A DNA stretch of 64,000 nt from Natronococcus occultus SP4 (GCF_000328685.1 NC_019974.1:3525001-3589000), one strand, 5' to 3'. Numbered from the stretch's first letter, positions 46,864-55,298 are shown. Program-made: numbers and translations. Notes: generated from the sequence alone by a model not told the origin.

Positions 46864-47856
46864 ATGAGCACGTCCCAACACCCGGTCGCCCTCCGGCTCG
46901 AGAGCCTCGTGGGCGGCGATACGAAGCTGTTAGCACTCGTGATGATGCTCCCGCTGATCGACGGGATCTTCCCGGCGTTGATCCTCGCGGGAGCGCTCGA
47001 CGACCCGCTCGGTGCCGTCCAGATCGGGCTGTTGATCTTCGGCGGAAGCGCCACCGTCGCGGTGATCCTCGCCGAGATGAGCGGGACGCCCCGCGAGCAG
47101 ATCACGGTCGTGTTGCTGGTCGGAATCCCGCTGATCGTCCTCGCGGCTATCCAGGCGGCGCTGGCACCGGCGATCGACACCGTCCTCAACGAGGCGGTCT
47201 TCGAGCGGTTCGCGGCGATCGTCATCCTCGCGATCGCGGCCAAAACCGCGAGCGCGACGATCGGCGAGTATCTGCCCAGTCCCGCCGTGATCGTCGGCCT
47301 GGGGCTGCTGGCGAGTCTCGAACCCTCGGGTGCGGCGTTCATCGTGATGGACGACCCCGCACTGGTCGCGAACGCGACGCTCGCGGCGGTCGTCGGCGTC
47401 GCCTTCGCGCTCGGGGTCGCCATCAGCGGCCCGTACCTGCGCGAGTACATGGACATCGACAGGTTTCGGTTCGGCAGCGCCGTCGCGCTGGGGCTGTTGC
47501 CCCTGTCGCTTTTGGGGATGGCCTTCGGTCAGGCGCCGCTCGCGGCGCTGCTGGTCGCGGCCGTCTTCGCCATCGACATCCCGCTGGACCGCGAGGACGA
47601 GGACGTCTCCACCCCGTCGCAGTCGACCGAGAGCTCGCCGCGGTTCTCGACGCCGTCCCCGTCGCCGTCGGCGTCACCGGAGTCGGCGCCCGCAGTCGGC
47701 ACGGGGCCGCTGTTCAACCCCGGCGGTTCGAGTTCGGGTTCGAGCGGCGATCGGAGCGCCTCGACCGACGGTGGCCAGAACGAATCCGAGGACGACGCCG
47801 ACGAGGAGGAGGACAGTCTGGGTGACGACGACGAGGAACGCGCCCCCTGGCTCTAA
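46864..47856 (+). CDS. membrane protein (probably DUF5794 family)
   Basis: A 330-residue protein. About six to seven membrane segments fill residues 20-240 (LALVMMLPLIDGIFPALIL, VVLLVGIPLIVLAAIQAAL, VALGLLPLSLLGMAFG). The last 90 residues are a disordered Ser/Pro/Gly then Glu/Asp-rich tail (PSPSPSASPESAPA). The layout matches what I recall as DUF5794; I could not verify this. Function unknown. A structured segment precedes it. Confidence 0.75.
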   Translation: MSTSQHPVALRLESLVGGDTKLLALVMMLPLIDGIFPALILAGALDDPLGAVQIGLLIFGGSATVAVILAEMSGTPREQITVVLLVGIPLIVLAAIQAALAPAIDTVLNEAVFERFAAIVILAIAAKTASATIGEYLPSPAVIVGLGLLASLEPSGAAFIVMDDPALVANATLAAVVGVAFALGVAISGPYLREYMDIDRFRFGSAVALGLLPLSLLGMAFGQAPLAALLVAAVFAIDIPLDREDEDVSTPSQSTESSPRFSTPSPSPSASPESAPAVGTGPLFNPGGSSSGSSGDRSASTDGGQNESEDDADEEEDSLGDDDEERAPWL

Positions 47857-47900
47857 CGAATCGAAACCACTTTAGGGCGTATCCCCCAACGTAGAAGCGA

Positions 47901-48075
47901 GGGGTCGTGGCCAAGCCAGGCATGGCGACTGACTCCAGAGGCACCGCGCCCGGGACGACACTCCAGACTGATATACTGATCGGACACCTGATCAGTGTCC
48001 GTGTGATGACCCTCTGGAGTTCCGAGGCGCACCGGAGATATCAGTCGATCGGGGGTTCAAATCCCTCCGACCCCA
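47901..48075 (+). tRNA. trnW: tRNA-Trp (CCA anticodon) with 101-nt intron
   Basis: The acceptor stem GGGGTCG (47901-47907) pairs with CGACCCC (48068-48074), with discriminator A at 48075. The D arm is GCCA...TGGC, the anticodon stem ACTGA (47928-47932) pairs with TCAGT (48041-48045), and the anticodon CCA is at 47935-47937. The T loop TTCAAAT is flanked by GGGGG and CCCTC. An intron interrupts the anticodon loop after position 37. The spliced tRNA is 74 nt and CCA is not encoded. A TATA-like ACTTTAGG lies about 30 bases upstream. Its 3' end is repeated downstream. Confidence 0.96.
47939..48039 (+). ncRNA. tRNA-Trp intron, box C/D methylation guide
   Basis: The intron carries box C GTGATGA (48003-48009) and a D-type CTGA box (47976-47979), as in the well-studied Haloferax tRNA-Trp intron. 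GACTGATAT (47966-47974) is the exact reverse complement of 48038-48046; the fifth base before the CTGA pairs with U39. CCTCTGGAGT (48011-48020) is the exact reverse complement of 47932-47941; the fifth base before a CCGA variant D box (48022-48025) pairs with C34. It therefore guides Um39 and Cm34 2'-O-methylation. A 7-bp hairpin (CGGACAC/GTGTCCG) lies between the halves. Confidence 0.92.
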
Positions 48076-48300
48076 TATTCTCGCGACGAACAACACCGTG
48101 AGTCGCGAGTATTGGATGAGGTGGGATTTGAAGCAGGGAGCAGCTTTGCTGCGACCGAGGTTCAAATCCCTCCGACCCCATTCCTCTGCCGCGAACAAGT
48201 TCGCGAGCGGCAGGTATGGACGAGGAGGGTTTGAACGAGACCGAGGTTCTGCGAACGGAGTGAGCAGGTTCTCGGGCGTGGTTCAAATCCTTCTGACCCT
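48054..48300 (+). repeat. tandem copies of the tRNA-Trp 3' end (att-like)
   Basis: The 22-bp tRNA end (48054-48075) is repeated exactly at 48159-48180 and in degenerate form at 48280-48300. Between copies lie two units of about 105 and 120 bp with the same layout. Each has a hairpin (CTCGCGAC/GTCGCGAG in the first), then a related TGGAnGAGGnGGG-TTTGAA segment, then a smaller hairpin, then the tRNA end. Tyrosine integrases commonly target tRNA 3' ends and leave such direct repeats. Confidence 0.75.
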
Positions 48301-48482
48301 CTCGAAGTTCTTGGCGATGTCTTCTTTTGTGTTCGGAAATACCGCGACGAACGTTGTGTGTTTGTCGAGAGTGCCGAGTACCTCTATTCTACGCAATTTC
48401 CAGCTGTTTTACCCAAAGCAGTAATCAATCAGCTACTCTGAACCAGTCATCTCATATATCAGGGGAATAATCTTTAATCTAT
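48301..48482. other. left edge of the AT-rich island
   Basis: With the repeat array this makes a stretch of about 400 bases without a protein gene. Base composition falls from GC-rich to AT-rich at about 48320, and AT-rich DNA then continues to about 51600. A TATA-like ATATATC is near 48453-48465, probably the promoter of the next gene. Confidence 0.5.
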
Positions 48483-49082
48483 ATGAATGGATTTGGCGAG
48501 TACTTCGCAGTTAGTCTCTTTCAGCAGGAGGTAGAGTTATCAAGCCCTATACTATCGTTGTTCGTGGGTGTTGGTGTCTCGTTTCTTTCTGCAATTCTGG
48601 TATACTCTGCCAGACAGGTTTGGGAAAAGAAGAAACTGCACAGGGCACTGCTGACGGAAGTTGAGGCAATGGAGGGAATCGAGATTTGTGCAGATCAAAT
48701 GGAACGGATTGACTCACCGCCGGCACGCCAACTTTCCGCTGATGACGTCCCTGCTGAAGATTCAATCCCGACAACTGTGTACAGCACTACAGCATCACGA
48801 ATCGGCCTCCTCGGGGGTAGAATAGGCGGAGATGAACTAACTGGTGTAGTCAAATTCTACTCAAAAGTTCTCAGATACAAGTCCATAATCAAGGAGATTG
48901 GAAGTCATGGCCGGCCGGTATCAACCAGCAATGACGAGAATGGTAATGGTGGGGTATCAATTCCAGTCTCAGATAGTGATCAGGAGGATTTATACAATAA
49001 TATTGGATCATTAAGTAAGGTTCGTAATAGGATTATCCAAAAGCAGTCGTTTGACGTTGATTATCCGGAAGAGTTGAAATAG
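48483..49082 (+). CDS. uncharacterised single-membrane-segment protein
   Basis: A 199-residue protein starting MNGFGEYFAVSLFQQEVELS. One strong membrane segment (PILSLFVGVGVSFLSAILVY, about residues 22-42) is followed by a basic charge cluster (EKKKLHR) and a helix. A segment PTTVYSTTASRIGLLGG then GVVKFYSKVLRYKS resembles a pattern I have seen in many unassigned membrane-anchored proteins of similar size. It would place its soluble C-terminal part in the cytoplasm. Codon use is AT-rich and unlike the neighbours at 47 and 52 kb, indicating transfer. Function unknown. Confidence 0.8.
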   Translation: MNGFGEYFAVSLFQQEVELSSPILSLFVGVGVSFLSAILVYSARQVWEKKKLHRALLTEVEAMEGIEICADQMERIDSPPARQLSADDVPAEDSIPTTVYSTTASRIGLLGGRIGGDELTGVVKFYSKVLRYKSIIKEIGSHGRPVSTSNDENGNGGVSIPVSDSDQEDLYNNIGSLSKVRNRIIQKQSFDVDYPEELK

Positions 49083-49160
49083 GGACAACCCGCAAGAACT
49101 AACTGAATCGTGATCATGTACTTATATATGGCCAAGTATTCGCTTTCTTCCTCTTCCACT

Positions 49161-49179
49161 CGGAGGTGCAAGACTCGTG
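49161..49179 (+). promoter_or_regulatory. ribosome binding site before a GTG start
   Basis: GGAGGTG at 49162-49168 stands 8 bases before the GTG at 49177. A strong Shine-Dalgarno sequence is uncommon in haloarchaea, where leaderless transcripts predominate, and it supports the GTG as the start of the next gene. Confidence 0.6.
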
Positions 49180-50271
49180 GATGATACGACTGGTGACTTC
49201 TTAGGATTAAGTGGCTTAGAATTCGAGTCGCGAGAATCTTTCATTAGTTATCTTGATCAGCAGTATCGACAGAAGAAACTCACGCGCAATTTTAACATTA
49301 TTGCTGCTGTGAATAATTTAGACGATCCTGCCAGGTTTGCTCCATTACTCAAACAACGATTTAATGTTCTTGAGGAAAGTGGCAACCTGATACGAATCCA
49401 TACGACGGTTGATGACGAACCTGTATACAGTTATATTTATCTTGATGAGACTGCACCGATCTTCTTGACGAATGCAAACAAAACCAATCAGATTCCGCCA
49501 ACCATCATTCAGTTCCTTCAAGAAACCCAAAACGTAGGTCGGCTAATGCTGTCGAAGAGAGAGATTGATGAAACACGGAAAAAAATCGTCTCCAAGTACG
49601 AGAACGTCATGGTTCCTTTCTTCAGTGCTCGTCGATCCGCTGACGAACCGATCACAGCGAAACGAAGACCGAACACAAAGCGTTCAATTCAATACAGGGC
49701 CAATGACGGGCTAGAAACATACCGAGAGATGCGTTATAATTACGGAGTTCTTCCGTCAATTATGACCTTTGAATGTCCCAACCGGTTCAAGTTCAAAATT
49801 AAAAACGACGGGACTTTCGTTCATTCAGGGGGTAGTCTTCAGATGCTGTGGGAGTGTCTGAAAGACGAAATTGAACGGATTGAAGAGGTTGTTCGATACG
49901 CAAATACTGGTTCATACGAAGAAACAGAGAGTGCCTTCCTCGGAGAAGATGAACAGTTCGCAGTGAGCAAGCCTTGGGCAGTGGAAGTTGAAGAGGGAAT
50001 CTCAACGGAGCCTATCAGGACACTGCCGACTCAATTGAATGATTCCTTCTGGGAGTTCAGCGTAGCCGATTACTATTCGCAACCGGAAATTAGATCCTTT
50101 GAGGCAGAGGTGATTGACGATACAACTCAGGAGCGAACGACAATGAAAACAAAGGGTGATGATATTCGGATCTTCCCTAGAGAATTCACTGATGTAGATC
50201 AGTCAATTCGGTTGTATAATTTCATCAGCGATCACTTCGATACCGATTGTACTCCGAAACAAGTTGCATGA
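49177..50271 (+). CDS. uncharacterised protein, first of a coupled pair in the tRNA-Trp island
   Basis: A 364-residue soluble protein that I cannot assign. The first 110 residues look like a mixed alpha/beta or winged-helix region (ESFISYLDQQYRQKKLTRNF, FAPLLKQRFNVLEESGNLIR, YSYIYLDETAPIFLTN). A basic stretch follows (ARRSADEPITAKRRPNTKRS), then IMTFECPNRFKFKIKNDGTF and a long helix (MLWECLKDEIERIEEVVRYA). It starts with GTG behind a good Shine-Dalgarno site. Its stop overlaps the next gene's ATG (ATGA), so both products are probably needed together. Base composition is strongly AT-rich. Confidence 0.85.
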   Translation: MDDTTGDFLGLSGLEFESRESFISYLDQQYRQKKLTRNFNIIAAVNNLDDPARFAPLLKQRFNVLEESGNLIRIHTTVDDEPVYSYIYLDETAPIFLTNANKTNQIPPTIIQFLQETQNVGRLMLSKREIDETRKKIVSKYENVMVPFFSARRSADEPITAKRRPNTKRSIQYRANDGLETYREMRYNYGVLPSIMTFECPNRFKFKIKNDGTFVHSGGSLQMLWECLKDEIERIEEVVRYANTGSYEETESAFLGEDEQFAVSKPWAVEVEEGISTEPIRTLPTQLNDSFWEFSVADYYSQPEIRSFEAEVIDDTTQERTTMKTKGDDIRIFPREFTDVDQSIRLYNFISDHFDTDCTPKQVA

Positions 50272-51395
50272 AAGGTCCAGAAAATTACGACGACGGATAC
50301 TATCAGCAACTTGGACCACAAGACAAAGCGGATTTTGAGAAACTCTTTCGGAAAAAAGCGAACACAATCGACGAAGATCGTGCACGAGAGAGTTACGAGC
50401 AATCGTTCCAGTCGAACTTTGAAGAAGAGTATCGACTGTTCCGCGATGTCGTGAATGCCTTTTCTTCTGGAAAAGCTGGGTTTGAGGCAACTATTGTTGA
50501 TCCATTATATGAATTTGGAGATACGAACGCAGAGGTATTACTGGCAAAACCTCAGTCAAATACTGTTCACTTATGTTTTGTCTCCTGTCGAGTTGGCGGT
50601 CACAACTACACGGATTGGATGGCTGGTGTAAATGAGACGTATCGTTTAGCAAATAATACAGAAATGGTAGAAGATCTAAAAACACATATCAATTGTACTG
50701 GATTGAATTTAGGAACGGTCCAGTATGTGACGCTCACACGAGATATTGACATTCCAGATGCAGATGTAAATATACTAAAGTCTGGTGCTGATCCAGAGTA
50801 CTATGCTATTTGGAAGCTAATCCGTTCAGCAGAATATAATGAGAAAGAGGAGAAAATGGAGGAAGCTAAGACAATAAAGTACCACGATGGTACAATGTCT
50901 GTTCCTGATTTTCAGAATATTTGCCAGCAGGGGATTGATCCGAAAGCTGCTGAGAATGATGATATCAAGTATTCTCTCACATTACATTCAGTATTTCCAC
51001 TAGGAGAAGTTTGTCTTGATCTATATTTAGACAAATTAGGTGATGAGGAGAACCCTAAGGAATTCTATGAGGAAGAGTTTGAGGAAGCGTTCTTAGACAA
51101 TGTCTACTTTGGAAATGATCGAGGAGCGATGACATCTATAGCGGAGGATAAGGTGGATACCTTACTGAACTTTGGACTCGAACATGGGGTTTTGAAAGAA
51201 AACTCAGATATTGTTGATGAGCGTGATTATAAGATCATGTGGGGATCAGAAGACCCAGGTGCTATCAAATCAATGGTGCGAGAGAAATTTATTGATTCAA
51301 AGGTGCCAGACGAAACCGGGGAAATGGCGTTTTCGCGTGCGAAGGAAGACTTTGAGGAAAGTGAACACTCTCTTGATGACTTTGACGAGGATTGA
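50268..51395 (+). CDS. uncharacterised acidic protein, second of the coupled pair
   Basis: A 375-residue soluble protein starting at the overlapping ATG 50268 (MKGPENYDDGYYQQLG). The N-terminal third is rich in charged helices (DKADFEKLFRKKANTIDEDR). Next comes a beta-rich core (FEATIVDPLYEFGDTNAEV, LCFVSCRVGGHNYTDWMAG, TVQYVTLTRDIDIPDADVN). The D...ExxxxK spacing in that core faintly recalls PD-(D/E)XK nucleases, but I would not call it one. The C-terminus is very acidic. No known family was recognised. Being coupled to the preceding gene, it may act with it as one system. Confidence 0.85.
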   Translation: MKGPENYDDGYYQQLGPQDKADFEKLFRKKANTIDEDRARESYEQSFQSNFEEEYRLFRDVVNAFSSGKAGFEATIVDPLYEFGDTNAEVLLAKPQSNTVHLCFVSCRVGGHNYTDWMAGVNETYRLANNTEMVEDLKTHINCTGLNLGTVQYVTLTRDIDIPDADVNILKSGADPEYYAIWKLIRSAEYNEKEEKMEEAKTIKYHDGTMSVPDFQNICQQGIDPKAAENDDIKYSLTLHSVFPLGEVCLDLYLDKLGDEENPKEFYEEEFEEAFLDNVYFGNDRGAMTSIAEDKVDTLLNFGLEHGVLKENSDIVDERDYKIMWGSEDPGAIKSMVREKFIDSKVPDETGEMAFSRAKEDFEESEHSLDDFDED

Positions 51396-51880
51396 CTCAG
51401 CATTTAATGAGACTATCAGAAACCATTCTGAATGACAAAGAGAAGCTTCACGGATAGAGCCAGCTCCAGCCTCCTTGGGTTACACGTCGACAAATTCAGT
51501 TCCTCGAATATGCACATGAGACGCGAACCACATATGCACATTTCGAACTGACCTGTCGCTCGATACACCACTCTTTTACCACGGGGTGAAAGGATCACAG
51601 ATTTAGGAACGAAATAGCTGATCAATGGGTCACGGCCGGAATGAGTGCCTGCGAGGAGATCCCTCACTTCATCGGAACTGGCCACCAGATCATCAAGCGC
51701 GACGACCTTCTGCTCGAACAGCGCCGAAAGATCGTCCAGATGCTACCAGCGAAGTAGTGAGCCAATGTGGAGACCATCAGAGAGATCGAAACAGTAGCCA
51801 GCTACCCGTTTTCGAACAGCTAAGACTCGTTCTGTTCGAATCACCAGTAACGTTTTGCGACCAACACCTAATCACAGGGC
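51396..51880. other. island remnant region
   Basis: A 485-base stretch with one gene fragment (51590-51757) and otherwise no recognised feature. Composition returns to GC-rich at about 51620-51660. No further copy of the tRNA-Trp 3' end was found here, so the distal attachment site of the island is not visible. Confidence 0.5.
51590..51757 (+). pseudogene. 3' fragment of an unidentified gene
   Basis: An open segment after a stop at 51587 reads KDHRFRNEIADQWVTAG, then MSACEEIPHFIGTGHQII and ends QMLPAK at 51757. The composition is coding-like, but there is no upstream part, so it looks like the surviving C-terminus of a lost gene. A 38-residue protein starting at ATG 51641 is the alternative. 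Confidence 0.4.
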
Positions 51881-52033
51881 ATGAGCCTCACTATCGACGA
51901 CTTCGTCGAGTTCGTGGCCGAGGACACAGCGGACGACGAGGCAGTCCCACTGGGCGACGCCCTCGCTGAGCTGGCCGTCGACGTCGAGGCCGACGCCGTC
52001 GAGGACGTCCGAGACGGTCGCGACCGGATATGA
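51881..52033 (+). CDS. small acidic protein
   Basis: A 50-residue protein starting MSLTIDDFVEFVAEDTADDE and ending DVRDGRDRI. It is mainly helical and highly acidic with normal GC-rich codon use. Its size suits an antitoxin or adaptor, but no partner gene is visible and no family is recognised. Confidence 0.5.
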   Translation: MSLTIDDFVEFVAEDTADDEAVPLGDALAELAVDVEADAVEDVRDGRDRI

Positions 52034-52093
52034 GGCACCCGTTCCGGATGCTCGACCCAAAACACTGACCATCTTCACTCCTAGCCACCAAAC

Positions 52094-52324
52094 ATGAGCT
52101 GGGACGTCGACTACGAAAACGAGGACTCGATCGCACTCGCCCACGAGGACGGCTTCGCCTGTTTCGCCAAGCGGGGCCAGGAGCGGGACGGTCACACGGA
52201 GTGGACCATCGAGCTGATCGACACCGACGACGGCACCGAACTGGTGCGAGAGACCCACCTGATCTCCAACGAGCAACACCTGTGGTCGGTCATCGAGAAC
52301 TACACCGACCTGTATCCGGCCTGA
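52094..52324 (+). CDS. small acidic protein
   Basis: A 76-residue protein (MSWDVDYENEDSIALAHEDG) with alternating short strands and a C-terminal helix (NEQHLWSVIENYTDLYPA). The composition is typical haloarchaeal coding sequence. The preceding small gene at 51881 is on the same strand 60 bases upstream. No function can be given. Confidence 0.65.
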   Translation: MSWDVDYENEDSIALAHEDGFACFAKRGQERDGHTEWTIELIDTDDGTELVRETHLISNEQHLWSVIENYTDLYPA

Positions 52325-52454
52325 GCGAGGACGCGATCGCGAACCGAACGGTGGGACGTCCTGGTGGCGATCGACGGGCCCGTCCTCGTGACGAGGACGC
52401 GGTGGCGGCGATCGCTCTCGGGGCGCCACCCCAGACCGCAGCTCCCGAACACAC

Positions 52455-52658
52455 TCAGTCCGCGTCGACCGAGACGCGCTCGACGTTCGTCGATCCGCAG
52501 GCGGAACAGCGCTGCTCGGCAGACTCCGTCAGGATCGAGCCACAGTCCTTGCAGGTGCCACGGCTCGTGTCGCCGATACGGGTTCCACAGAGCGAACAGA
52601 CCCGTCTGGTCGCCCGGAACTGCGCCCCACAGTCCTGGCATGCGTAGATGCTTTTCAT
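52455..52658 (-). CDS. double zinc-ribbon protein
   Basis: A 67-residue protein with four CxxC knuckles: CQDC (residues 7-10), CSLC (21-24), CKDC (36-39) and CSAC (50-53). These make two zinc ribbons in a row. Such small zinc-ribbon proteins are frequent in archaea and may bind nucleic acids or proteins. The start is the minus-strand ATG at 52658 (MKSIYACQDCGAQF). Confidence 0.82.
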   Translation of the reverse strand: MKSIYACQDCGAQFRATRRVCSLCGTRIGDTSRGTCKDCGSILTESAEQRCSACGSTNVERVSVDAD

Positions 52659-52814
52659 GACCGGCCTAGCTAGGTAGTTGGTGGCGCGTCACAAGGAAAT
52701 TTCGCCCGCCAGTTCACCGCTCCAACACTTTCTTTGTTTCCTATTGGTTCAAATGTTATAGATCTGTGAAAATTGCAGAGTGTTTATGTTTATTGGCGTG
52801 GAATTACGTCTGAG

Positions 52815-55253
52815 ATGGCGCCATCAACTCGCCGGGGGAGCGAATCGACGGCCGCCACCGACCGGTACGAGGCCGTCGCCGATCTCGCCCAACAGGCCCT
52901 CGCTGACGAGGACGTCGAGTCCCTCCTGCAGTCGACGACGAGCGCCGCCGCGACCGTGATCGACGCGCGATCGCTGGCGATCCTCGAGCGACGTCCGGAA
53001 AACGAACGCGCGACGGTCCGCAGTCACGTCGGCTACCACGCCGCCCGCGGCGACGGGGGAACGGTCGCCGCGACGGCCGACAGCTGGGTGGGGACCGTCC
53101 TCGAACGAGCCGACCCCGTCCGGAGCGACGAGTCGATCGACACGCCGACCCCCACGGGCGAGGCTCGACACAGCGTCGGTGTTCGGATCGACGTCGACGG
53201 CGAACCGTGGGGGATTCTCGAAGCTCACGCGAACGAGCCCGGAGCCGTTACCGACGCCGACGTCGCCTTCCTCGAACGGATCGTCGACGTCCTCGAGAGC
53301 GCGATCGAGCCCGCGTCCGCGCCGACCGACGACGCGGGTTCGGCCGCCGACGAAACGGATCGGCTCCACCGGGCGGTCGAGACCGCCCGGGAGGGGATCG
53401 CCGTCTTCGAACCCGGCGGGGAGTTCGCCTACACCAACGAGGCCTACGCCGAGCTGTACGGCTACGATCCCGCGGAGATAGAGGGGATGCACTGGGAGCA
53501 GGTCCACCCGCCGGGGATGGTCACCCGGATCTACCGGGAGGTGTTCCCCCAGCTCTCGACGACCGGGACCTGGTCGGGGAAGACGGTCGGCCTGCGCGCG
53601 GACGAAACGCGGTTTCTCAAGGAGCATAGCCTCTCGGCGACGACTGATGGGGGGATCATCTCGGTCGTCTGCGACGTCGCCGAGCGGCGCCGTCTCGAGT
53701 CCGAGTTCGAGGAGATCTACGGCCGGATCACCGACGCGGTCGTCGGTCTCGACGTAGACTGGACGTTCACTCACGTCAACGACCGCGCCGCGGAGCTGAT
53801 CGGGCTCACGGATCGGGAGGTGCTCGGGCGGTCGTTCTGGACGGTGTTTCCCGACGTCGGCGAGGACGTCGCGGAAGAGTTTCGGACCGCGATGGCGACC
53901 CAGGAGCCGACCGCCTTCGAGGAGTACGTCCCCGTCCTCGAGTCGTGGCTGGAGGTCAGCGTCTACCCCTCCGAGACCGGGCTCTCGGTCTACCTGCGTG
54001 ATATCACCGAACGCAAGACCGCCGAGCGCGAGCTCCGGGAGAGCAACCGGGCGCTGCGCCGGCTCTACGAGATCACCGCCGACACCGAGCGCTCGTTCGA
54101 ACAGAAGGTGACCCGCCTGCTCGAGCTGGGCCGCGAGCGACTCGGGCTCGAGGCCGGGTTCGTCGCCGACATCGATCCCGAGACGGACCGCTTCGAGGTC
54201 GTCCACGCGACAGGCGACGACAGGATCTCCCCGGGAACGTCGGCACCGCTCTCGGAGACCTACTGTCGCCAGACTGTCGAGACGATGGAGCCGTTCGTGC
54301 TCACGGACGCGCCTGCTCAGGGGTGGGCCGACGATCGGGCGTACGAACGGTGGGGGTTCGACACCTACGTCGGCTGCGAGATTCCGGTGACCGGCGGCAC
54401 ACAGACGGTCTGTTTCGCCGCCGACGATGCCCGATCGGAGCCGCTGACCCCCGCCGAACGGGGGTTCGTCGAACTCGCCACCCAGTGGCTCAGCTACGAA
54501 CTCGAGCGACGGCGCTACCAGGCCGAGCTCGAGGACGTGATCGACGAGCTGGAGGCCTCGAACGAGCGGTTAGAGCAGTTCGCCTACGCCGCCTCCCACG
54601 ACCTCCAGGAGCCGCTGCGGATGATCACCAGCTATCTCGGGCTGATCGAGAGCCGGTACGGCGACCGCCTGGACGCCGAGGGCGAAGAGTTCATCGCGTA
54701 CGCGGTCGACGGCGCCGAACGGATGCGCGAGATGATCGACGGGCTGCTCGAGTACTCCCGGGTCGACACCCGCGGGGACCCGTTCGAGCCCGTCGATCTC
54801 GAGGACGTCCTCGAGGCGGTCCGGTCGGACATTCGGGTTCAGATCGCGGAGAGCGACGCCGAGATCGACGTCGCCCCGCTGCCGACGGTGGAGGGCGATA
54901 CCGGACAGCTCCGCCAGCTGTTCCAGAACCTGCTCTCGAACGCGATCAAGTACTCCGGCGAGGAGCCACCCCGAATCGAGATCGCGGCCGAGCACTCGCG
55001 GATAGACGGCCGGTGGCAGATCGCCGTCAGCGACGACGGCGTCGGCATCGACCCTGACGAGGCCGATCGCATCTTCGACGTCTTCCAGCGCCTGCACGGT
55101 CGCGACGAGCCGGGAACCGGGATCGGGCTGGCACTGTGTCGCCGGATCGTCGAGCGCCACGGCGGCGAGATCGGCGTCGCCTCCGAACCCGGCGAGGGGT
55201 CGACGTTTACCGTGACGCTGCCACCCGCCGGGAACGCGACGGCCGGTCCGTAG
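52815..55253 (+). CDS. GAF/PAS sensor histidine kinase
   Basis: An 812-residue soluble kinase. A GAF domain (about residues 20-165) is followed by two PAS domains (about 185-300 and 305-410; AERRRLESEFEEIYGRITD links them). A second GAF domain (about 425-555) precedes HisKA with His595 in AASHDLQEPLRM and an HATPase domain with NLLSNAIKYS, DDGVGIDPDE and GTGIGLALCRRI. The start at ATG 52815 is preferred to the longer frame from 52773. Its HisKA-HATPase core is a near relative of the kinase at 11115. No partner response regulator is adjacent. Confidence 0.93.
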   Translation: MAPSTRRGSESTAATDRYEAVADLAQQALADEDVESLLQSTTSAAATVIDARSLAILERRPENERATVRSHVGYHAARGDGGTVAATADSWVGTVLERADPVRSDESIDTPTPTGEARHSVGVRIDVDGEPWGILEAHANEPGAVTDADVAFLERIVDVLESAIEPASAPTDDAGSAADETDRLHRAVETAREGIAVFEPGGEFAYTNEAYAELYGYDPAEIEGMHWEQVHPPGMVTRIYREVFPQLSTTGTWSGKTVGLRADETRFLKEHSLSATTDGGIISVVCDVAERRRLESEFEEIYGRITDAVVGLDVDWTFTHVNDRAAELIGLTDREVLGRSFWTVFPDVGEDVAEEFRTAMATQEPTAFEEYVPVLESWLEVSVYPSETGLSVYLRDITERKTAERELRESNRALRRLYEITADTERSFEQKVTRLLELGRERLGLEAGFVADIDPETDRFEVVHATGDDRISPGTSAPLSETYCRQTVETMEPFVLTDAPAQGWADDRAYERWGFDTYVGCEIPVTGGTQTVCFAADDARSEPLTPAERGFVELATQWLSYELERRRYQAELEDVIDELEASNERLEQFAYAASHDLQEPLRMITSYLGLIESRYGDRLDAEGEEFIAYAVDGAERMREMIDGLLEYSRVDTRGDPFEPVDLEDVLEAVRSDIRVQIAESDAEIDVAPLPTVEGDTGQLRQLFQNLLSNAIKYSGEEPPRIEIAAEHSRIDGRWQIAVSDDGVGIDPDEADRIFDVFQRLHGRDEPGTGIGLALCRRIVERHGGEIGVASEPGEGSTFTVTLPPAGNATAGP

Positions 55254-55298
55254 CCGACTGTCGCCGGGTTTTTATCGCGGTTCGTCGAACGCGAGACT

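Noticed and set aside
47992..48286. Minus-strand frames reading WGRRDLNPR and similar over the tRNA-Trp copies
   Set aside because: These frames are antisense to the T arm and acceptor end of the tRNA and recur next to many tRNA genes. They are not proteins.
50268..51395. Assignment of the acidic island protein as a PD-(D/E)XK nuclease
   Set aside because: The acidic residues and the lysine do not form a clear motif at the usual spacing. The resemblance is too weak to use as a call.
51396..51880. Distal attachment site of the tRNA-Trp island
   Set aside because: I looked for a further copy of the tRNA 3' end on both strands in this stretch and found none.
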